A stretch of 10,730 nt of DNA from Actinomycetota bacterium (lineage in GTDB: Bacteria; Actinomycetota; Acidimicrobiia; IMCC26256; PALSA-610): contig JAUZEM010000602.1 in NCBI GenBank assembly GCA_030839005.1, positions 1 to 10,730 on the forward strand. The letters are read 5' to 3'. The position numbers and the translations under genes are program-made. The first letter of the stretch is position 1. Each line of letters begins with the position of its first letter. The notes under the pieces were generated by a model. It was not told the DNA's origin. It worked only from the letters and a program-made list of their open reading frames with translations, and ran no database searches. Shown one piece after another: positions 5,540-10,730 of this stretch.

Positions 5540-6184
5540 ATGCTGCGCGAGAACGTCGAGCGCATCGCGGGGGACGCGATCCACGCTGCTTCGCGCGGGA
5601 TCACCCGGCTGGGAGCGATCGGACCCCGTCACCGGCGCGCCCGCGCGTTCCACGCCTTCGGCGACGGCAGCATGATCGCGTTCCCCCAGTCGGTGCTGTT
5701 CGGGGAGGGTCGCATCGCGATCGGTCGCGGAACCACGGTCGGGCCGTGGGCGAGCATCAGCGCAGGGATGCCATCGCAAGCCGGGACGCGCGGCGAACCG
5801 ATCATCACGATCGGCGATCGCTGCACGCTCGGCAAGGGCATCGGCGTCGTTGCGCACGAGCGCGTCGCGATCGGCGACGACGTCTGGACCGGCCACTACG
5901 TCTACGTCACCGATCAGAATCACGGTTACGAGGACGTCGACCTACCGATCGGCGTGCAGATGTGGACGAACGAGCCGGTTTCGATCGGCGACGGGAGCTG
6001 GCTCGGACACGGCGCGATCGTCCTGCCGGGCTCGCGCCTCGGCCGGCACGTCGTGGTCGCGGCGGGGGCGGTGGTCGCCGGTCTGCACGCCGACGACAAC
6101 ACGGTTATCGCCGGCGTTCCCGCGCGCGTCGTGCGCCGGTACGTCGCGGGGGAGGGCTGGCAGCCCGTCCCCCGCGACGCGTGA
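5540..6184 (+). CDS. Acyltransferase of the left-handed beta-helix (hexapeptide) family
   Basis: A 214-residue hexapeptide-repeat protein related to WbbJ/maltose O-acetyltransferase-type enzymes, which transfer acetyl or another acyl group from CoA to sugars or similar acceptors, normally as trimers. Imperfect repeats start near residue 52 (LFGEGRIAIGRGTTVGPWASI), continue through ITIGDRCTLGKG, VAIGDDVWTGHYVYV and VSIGDGSWLGHGAIV, and end with VVVAAGAVVAG. The loop TDQNHGYED (125-132) carries His128, the likely catalytic base, and VIAGVPARVVRR (189-200) is the usual family ending. The first ~45 residues are helical and not part of the repeats. I chose the ATG at 5540 because the in-frame region before it is the shadow of the divergent binding protein. 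Neighbours do not reveal the acceptor; envelope polysaccharide is a reasonable guess. Confidence 0.9.
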   Translation: MLRENVERIAGDAIHAASRGITRLGAIGPRHRRARAFHAFGDGSMIAFPQSVLFGEGRIAIGRGTTVGPWASISAGMPSQAGTRGEPIITIGDRCTLGKGIGVVAHERVAIGDDVWTGHYVYVTDQNHGYEDVDLPIGVQMWTNEPVSIGDGSWLGHGAIVLPGSRLGRHVVVAAGAVVAGLHADDNTVIAGVPARVVRRYVAGEGWQPVPRDA

Positions 6185-6194
6185 GCGCCCCGGA

Positions 6195-7922
6195 TCAGCC
6201 GCCCGCCGCCGGCGATCCCGGTGGCGTCGGATACTTCTTCGGTGTGAGATCGGGTGGCAGGTCGTTGTAGATCGTCACCGCGCCGTTCGTGTCGAACAGC
6301 TTCGCCGGCGTGCTCGGCCACCTGCCGGCGGGATACCGCTTGCCGCCGTCGACGAGCTCGTACATGCCGTTGCCCACGATGCCGGTCTCGTCCTCGCCGC
6401 GGGCGTTGGGGTTCCACCACAGGAGCCCGGCGTTGTCGAGACCGTTCGGATCGTTGCCGTTCCAGAACCCGTGATCGCCGAACGTCGTGAACGTCGCGAC
6501 GCTTGCGTCCGCGTCGGGTGGCGGCGCGATGGCATACATGCCGGCCCGGTAGTTCTCGGGCGTGAGCTTCGGCCCCGCCGACTGGAGGCCGTCGAAGAGC
6601 AACTTCACGTCGCCGTAGCTGATTGCGTAGCTCTTGTCGCTCGGAGGCTTGGTGCCGAAGTACCACTGGTGCACCGTGTACGCCTGGTTCTTCGACTGCA
6701 CCACCCGAGCGGGTGTGAGCTCGAGCCCGAAGGCGTGGGCCCATTGGCTCTGGTCGAAGGAGCGGCCGAAGACGCTCGTGTCCGCGAGAACCGTCCCCGC
6801 CATGATCCATTCGGGGTGGTAGTTCTGTGCGGTCGCCTCTTTCGTGAAGAAGCTCGGCATGAGTGGATCACCGGTGAAGATGACGCTGGTCGCGTTGGCC
6901 TGCTTCAACGCCACCGCGATGTCGTGCGCGTTCTGAGTCAGCGCGTTGAAGTCGAGGAAGTACGTCTTGTGCAACTTGAGGGAGACGCCCGCGTCCTTCA
7001 GCAGCTGCACCATGTTGTCCCACGACGCTTTGAACCGGCCGTCCTTGGTGTCGTAGCTGAGGAACGCGAACGTTCGGGTCTTGGTCCTGAACGACGGATC
7101 ACCGGCGTATTGGGCGGGTTTCCCGACGAGCTGTGCCTTGATGAACGAGACCAACATCTGGCTCGTCTGCTCCGGCGAAGGGCCGACCGGCCAGATGTAC
7201 GGTGAGTGTTCCTGGATGAACCGCTGCGGCGCGGCGATGGAGCAAGTACCGACGCAGAGCACCTTGTTCGCCGCGAGCTCGCCCGAGAAGCTCTGGGCCT
7301 GGATCGGGCCGCCGATGACGGCGAACACGTGCAGCTGTTTTGCCGCCTTGTCGGCGTCGGCCTTGGCCGCGACCTCGTCGTCGCCGGCGCCGGTGCCCTG
7401 GATCTTCACGAGCTCGATCTTGCGGCCCCAGAGCTGATATTGGCTCTGGAAGAGTTGGACGTAGTCCTTGATCGTCGCCGCCACCTTGGCGGGCGTGTCG
7501 TAGGTGCCGGTTGCCTTCAGCAACCCGTCCGTCACCGGATCCGGCTTCGACAGGTAGAAGCCGATCCGGATCGTGTCGGCCGTGACTTGGGGCGCGGCGA
7601 TCGCGCCGCTGTTGTTGCCGTCGTACTTGGGTACGCAGGGCGCCGGGGAGAGTAGCGGCATCGCGACGCGGCCCGTTGCCGGGTCGCAGTTGTCTTGCCA
7701 TGTGTACTTCGCGAGCGTGCCGGCTTTCTGTGCAGCCTGGTACTGGATCGGAACGTCGCTCGCGGGAGCTGCATTGCCGCCGGGTGTGATCGCCGTCTTC
7801 TTGTCGTCCTTGTTGCTCACCGCCAGTGCGATGGCGACGATCGCGATCACTACGACGATCACGATGAATGGTGCGTAGCGCACGAGCGGCGATCGCCTCT
7901 TGCGCGGTGTGGTCGGTTGCAT
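6195..7922 (-). CDS. Membrane-anchored Liv-type solute-binding protein
   Basis: A 575-residue type 1 solute-binding protein, well above the ~370-400 residues usual for LivK. RKRR at 7-10 and one hydrophobic segment at about 16-35 (YAPFIVIVVVIAIVAIALAV) predict an inside-facing N-terminus with the binding part outside. There is no lipobox and no clear cleavage site, so it is probably anchored. A ~80-residue linker with Cys79 and Cys96 leads into the fold at about 117 (DTIRIGFYLSKPDP); AVIGGPIQAQSFSGELAANKVLCVG is the typical ligand-cleft region. The tail is Pro/Gly-rich. AGGGGGG (7936-7930), 7 bases before the ATG at 7922, fixes the start; the longer in-frame reading runs into the upstream gene. 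It follows the MFS-ABC fusion gene by 34 bp and is presumably the substrate receptor of that transporter. The ligand is unknown. Confidence 0.9.
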   Translation of the reverse strand: MQPTTPRKRRSPLVRYAPFIVIVVVIAIVAIALAVSNKDDKKTAITPGGNAAPASDVPIQYQAAQKAGTLAKYTWQDNCDPATGRVAMPLLSPAPCVPKYDGNNSGAIAAPQVTADTIRIGFYLSKPDPVTDGLLKATGTYDTPAKVAATIKDYVQLFQSQYQLWGRKIELVKIQGTGAGDDEVAAKADADKAAKQLHVFAVIGGPIQAQSFSGELAANKVLCVGTCSIAAPQRFIQEHSPYIWPVGPSPEQTSQMLVSFIKAQLVGKPAQYAGDPSFRTKTRTFAFLSYDTKDGRFKASWDNMVQLLKDAGVSLKLHKTYFLDFNALTQNAHDIAVALKQANATSVIFTGDPLMPSFFTKEATAQNYHPEWIMAGTVLADTSVFGRSFDQSQWAHAFGLELTPARVVQSKNQAYTVHQWYFGTKPPSDKSYAISYGDVKLLFDGLQSAGPKLTPENYRAGMYAIAPPPDADASVATFTTFGDHGFWNGNDPNGLDNAGLLWWNPNARGEDETGIVGNGMYELVDGGKRYPAGRWPSTPAKLFDTNGAVTIYNDLPPDLTPKKYPTPPGSPAAGG

Positions 7923-7929
7923 TGCGTTT

Positions 7930-7936
7930 CCCCCCT
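7930..7936 (-). promoter_or_regulatory. Ribosome binding site of the anchored binding protein
   Basis: AGGGGGG on the minus strand, 7 bases before the ATG at 7922. It lies in the 34-bp gap after the fusion gene and sets the start of the binding protein. Confidence 0.65.
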
Positions 7937-7956
7937 GTATCCGTCGAGCGATTCGT

Positions 7957-10730
7957 TCAGATCTCCGCGGTTGTCCCACTGCGCGCGATCGCGGTACCCG
8001 CGGTGCCGAGATACGAGTTGACGACCCGGTCGTCGCGCACGACCACGTCCGGTGGTCCGACGGCGACGACCTCGCCGAGGTCGAGCGCGACGAGCCGGTC
8101 GGCGACGCCGAGCAGGAGCGGAACATCGTGCTCGATCACGAGCAGCGTCGCGCCGGTGCGCTCGCGTATGCGCAGCAGCAACGGTCCGAGCGCCTCGGCC
8201 TCGCGTTGGGCTATGCCCGACGACGGCTCGTCGAGCAACAGCACCGACGGACCGTGTGCGAGCGAGCACGCGATGTCGACGATCCTGCGGCTGCCGGTCG
8301 AGAGCTCCCGCACGAGCTTGTCGCGGAAGTCGGTGATGCCCAGCATCTCGAGCAGGTCCTCGACGCGTGCGTCGACTTCGTCCTCCGCGTCGATCACCCA
8401 CGGCAGATGCAACGCGGCCGCAACAGGATCGCGCACGTCCAGATGACGTTCGAACGACAGCGCAATCGTCTCCCGAACGCTGAGCGAGCCGAACAGTCGG
8501 CCGTCCTGGAACGAGCGGCCCAGGCCGAGGCGAGCGCGCGCGGAGGCCGCCAGCCTCGTGATGTCGCGCCGGTCGTCACCCTCGCCCAACGCGATGGCGC
8601 CTTCGTCGGCGGGAAGGAAGCCGGATATGACATCGAACAAGGTGGTCTTTCCCGCGCCGTTCGGACCGATGAATCCGACGATCTCGCCCGCGCGGGCCGA
8701 CAACGAGACGTCGCTCAGCGCCGCGAGACCCCCGAATCGCTTCGACACGCCGTCGAGCACGAGTCGCCCCGGCGCCGGCACGGTCTGAGCCATCGCCGCG
8801 CGTTCCGCCCGGGCGCCGTTGCCGTTCGGGCCGTTGCTGCTCGGGCGGGCGATCGATTCGGGCGACGCGGGCACGGTCGCCGCGGCCGCCGCCGGCACTC
8901 CGTCGTGCATCATCGTCGCCGCGCCCTCGAGGAATACGGAGCGCAACACGTCGGGTCGCTCGAGCAGCTCCGCGGTCGGGCCGTGGAACCGGATCTCGCC
9001 CTTCTCCATGAAGAACGCCGTCTCCGCGATCGTGAGCGCGAGGTTGACGGACTGCTCGACGAGCACGATCGTCGTTCCTTGTGCGGCCATGTCGCGCACC
9101 AGCGGAAGGAGCTGCTCGACGATCGCGGGCGCGAGACCGAGCGACAGCTCGTCGATCAGCAACAAGCGCGGTAGCTCGATGAAGGCCATGCCCAAGGCGA
9201 GCATCTGTTGCTGGCCGCCCGAGAGGTTGCCGGCCGGTTCGGGGAGCCGGTCGCGCAGGATCGGGAACAGCTCGAGCACGCGTTGCGTCGCGACGTCGAC
9301 GCGCTCGGGCTCCTTGCGGTGGACCCATCCCGCGAGGCGGAGATGCTCGGCGACGGTCAGCGTCGGGAAGACACCTTGGCCGCCGGGGACGACGATCACA
9401 CCGCGTTCTGCGACCTCGTTGGGCGGGGCGTAGGTCATGTCGCGGCCGTCGAACACGACGGCGCCGTTCGTCGCCTCGACCAGACCCGAGATCGCCTTTA
9501 TGAGTGTCGACTTGCCCGCGCCGTTGGTGCCGAGCAGCGCGACGATCTCACCCTCGTCGACCTCGAAGTCGACCCCGAACAGCACCTGCACGTTGTCGTA
9601 GTGCACGTCGAGGTTGCGCACCACGAGGAGCTTGACGAGTCCCTGGCTGCGCTTGAGCCTGACCTCGGCCTGCGCCGCGGTCGACGTCCAGACCCGGCTG
9701 ATGTCCGACTTCACGAAGAGTGACGCCGACGAGAGGATCCACGCGCCGACGAGGAAGATCGGCACCATGATCAACAGGCCGGCGCGGATCCCGTAGGTGT
9801 CGGCGATGGCGCCGACGATGTAGAGCACGATCAGCCCGGGCAGGATGAACAGCGACGCCATCGAGTAGCCGAGCGCGCGGACCTTCGGTGGGATCGTGAG
9901 CGACAGCGTGGCGAAGATGCCCGGCACCAGTAGCGCGGACACGCCGGTGATCACGACGTGCATCGCGACCGCGAACCAGAGCGTCGGCGCGAGCGCGAAC
10001 CCGACCCACGCGCCGGCGATCACGATGCCGAGCAACGAGAGCATGCGCAGGCCGATTCCCGGATCGCGCGTCATCAACCGCGACGCGAGGGGGATGCCCA
10101 GGGTGATGCCGACGAACTGCGCGGGCTCCGCCAACGCCGACGCGAGGCCGCGCTGGGCCTCGCCGAGGTGGAACACGTGCTCGTAGTACAGCGACGTGAG
10201 GGTCAGCAGGCCGATGATCGACGCCGCGAGGAACGGGAGCGAGTACCAGATTCGCCGCAGGGTCTGGACCTGCCACAGGATGCGTACCGACTCCGCGAAT
10301 GACGGAGGGATCTCGTCGGTGCCGACGACATCGGACGCCGCGCCGGCGGCCGCGCGCTCGAAGTGGCCGCGCCCGGGCTCGATGACGCGCAGGCCGAGAT
10401 ACGCGAACACCAGGGTTATCGGTACGAAGAAGAAGAAGGGTGCGCGCCAGCCGAAGAACTGCGCGATCAGGCCGCCGAGGAGCGGCCCGACGAACGCGCC
10501 CAGCGCGAGGCCCATCCGGTGGAAGCCGAACACCTCGGCGCGCACCTCGGGCGGGTACATGTCGGGGATGAGCGAGTTGTGCGTGGGTGTGACGACCGCG
10601 CGGCCGAGGTTCGCGCCGCTGCGCGCGACGACGAGGAACCACAGCACCGATGCCAGCCCGGTGACGAAGCCGAAGACCGCCCAGACCGCCGCGCCGACCA
10701 CCGCGAGGCTGACGCGCCGCAGGCGGTCGG
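7957..10730 (-). CDS. MFS transporter - LivF - LivG fusion (5' end outside window)
   Basis: One uninterrupted frame of at least 923 residues. Numbered from the GTG at 10701, residues 1-330 are an MFS carrier: many membrane segments, with NSLIPDMYPPEVRAEVFG and LGAFVGPLLGG typical of the family. Upstream codons read DRLRRVSLA, an MFS loop 2-3 motif, so GTG10701 is not the start and the first helices lie beyond the window. Residues 357-592 are a LivF-like ATPase: GTNGAGKST (391-399), LSGGQQQ (493-499), Asp517-Glu518, and VEQ at the H-loop as usual for LivF. An Ala/Asn/Gly-rich linker (593-645) follows. Residues 646-900 are a LivG-like ATPase: GPNGAGKTT (679-687), Gln732, LSTGSRR (800-806), Asp824-Glu825 and His858. 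All catalytic motifs look intact. It is the first gene visible of an operon with the anchored binding protein. Whether it carries solutes with LivH/LivM or alone is unknown. Confidence 0.92.
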   Translation of the reverse strand, partial: DRLRRVSLAVVGAAVWAVFGFVTGLASVLWFLVVARSGANLGRAVVTPTHNSLIPDMYPPEVRAEVFGFHRMGLALGAFVGPLLGGLIAQFFGWRAPFFFFVPITLVFAYLGLRVIEPGRGHFERAAAGAASDVVGTDEIPPSFAESVRILWQVQTLRRIWYSLPFLAASIIGLLTLTSLYYEHVFHLGEAQRGLASALAEPAQFVGITLGIPLASRLMTRDPGIGLRMLSLLGIVIAGAWVGFALAPTLWFAVAMHVVITGVSALLVPGIFATLSLTIPPKVRALGYSMASLFILPGLIVLYIVGAIADTYGIRAGLLIMVPIFLVGAWILSSASLFVKSDISRVWTSTAAQAEVRLKRSQGLVKLLVVRNLDVHYDNVQVLFGVDFEVDEGEIVALLGTNGAGKSTLIKAISGLVEATNGAVVFDGRDMTYAPPNEVAERGVIVVPGGQGVFPTLTVAEHLRLAGWVHRKEPERVDVATQRVLELFPILRDRLPEPAGNLSGGQQQMLALGMAFIELPRLLLIDELSLGLAPAIVEQLLPLVRDMAAQGTTIVLVEQSVNLALTIAETAFFMEKGEIRFHGPTAELLERPDVLRSVFLEGAATMMHDGVPAAAAATVPASPESIARPSSNGPNGNGARAERAAMAQTVPAPGRLVLDGVSKRFGGLAALSDVSLSARAGEIVGFIGPNGAGKTTLFDVISGFLPADEGAIALGEGDDRRDITRLAASARARLGLGRSFQDGRLFGSLSVRETIALSFERHLDVRDPVAAALHLPWVIDAEDEVDARVEDLLEMLGITDFRDKLVRELSTGSRRIVDIACSLAHGPSVLLLDEPSSGIAQREAEALGPLLLRIRERTGATLLVIEHDVPLLLGVADRLVALDLGEVVAVGPPDVVVRDDRVVNSYLGTAGTAIARSGTTAEI

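Noticed and set aside
4417..5604. 395-codon minus-strand frame over the binding protein gene
   Set aside because: Arg-rich shadow; the 4476-5522 frame has family motifs and a good ribosome site.
8791..8793. Internal ATG that could start a separate LivG
   Set aside because: No Shine-Dalgarno before it and the frame is continuous with LivF; kept as a fusion, though internal initiation cannot be excluded.
7900..9174. 424-codon plus-strand frame opposite the LivG/LivF part
   Set aside because: No recognisable motif; an antisense shadow of two ATPase domains with all motifs intact.
9548..10642. 364-codon minus-strand frame over the MFS part
   Set aside because: Arg/His-rich shadow in another frame; the MFS frame has clear membrane segments.

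Overview
The window is GC-rich DNA (roughly two-thirds G+C by eye) with tightly packed genes on both strands. Bacterial Ku with a stand-alone NHEJ polymerase domain, a STAS/HATPase partner-switching operon, several starts that look leaderless, and Liv-type transport genes with an MFS-ABC-ABC fusion all fit an actinobacterium. Acidimicrobiia is my best guess; this is inference, because no rRNA or other marker gene is present.

Left part (1-2852), DNA repair: bases 1-175 hold no gene I can support, only a strong hairpin at 48-82. On the minus strand a LigD-type polymerase (1921->1004) is followed 9 bp later by an SDR oxidoreductase (994->176). Diverging from the polymerase across only 16 bp is Ku (1938-2852). 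Ku and the polymerase together form the end-binding and end-processing part of bacterial non-homologous end joining. The sealing ligase domain is not in this window.

Middle part (2959-4181), signalling: a plus-strand operon of STAS protein, RsbW-like HATPase, an unlisted 32-codon ORF built on four tandem 15-bp repeats, and a second STAS protein. The junctions are a 4-bp gap, a 1-bp overlap (TGATG) and a 4-bp overlap (GTGA), so translational coupling is likely. A near-perfect 21-bp palindrome lies just before the second STAS gene's ribosome binding site. No sigma factor or PP2C phosphatase is in view.

Right part (4214-10730), transport and envelope: a minus-strand pair of a type 1 solute-binding protein without signal peptide (5522->4476) and a short CxxC protein (4420->4214). 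A left-handed beta-helix acyltransferase (5540-6184) diverges from the binding protein across 17 bp. The rest is a minus-strand operon of a very large MFS-LivF-LivG fusion, whose 5' end lies beyond the window, and a membrane-anchored 575-residue Liv-type binding protein 34 bp downstream. The fusion would put a 12-helix-class carrier domain and the two Liv ATPases in one chain. It is the most unusual gene here. LivH/LivM permeases are not in the window, so whether the MFS part replaces or accompanies them cannot be decided from this sequence.
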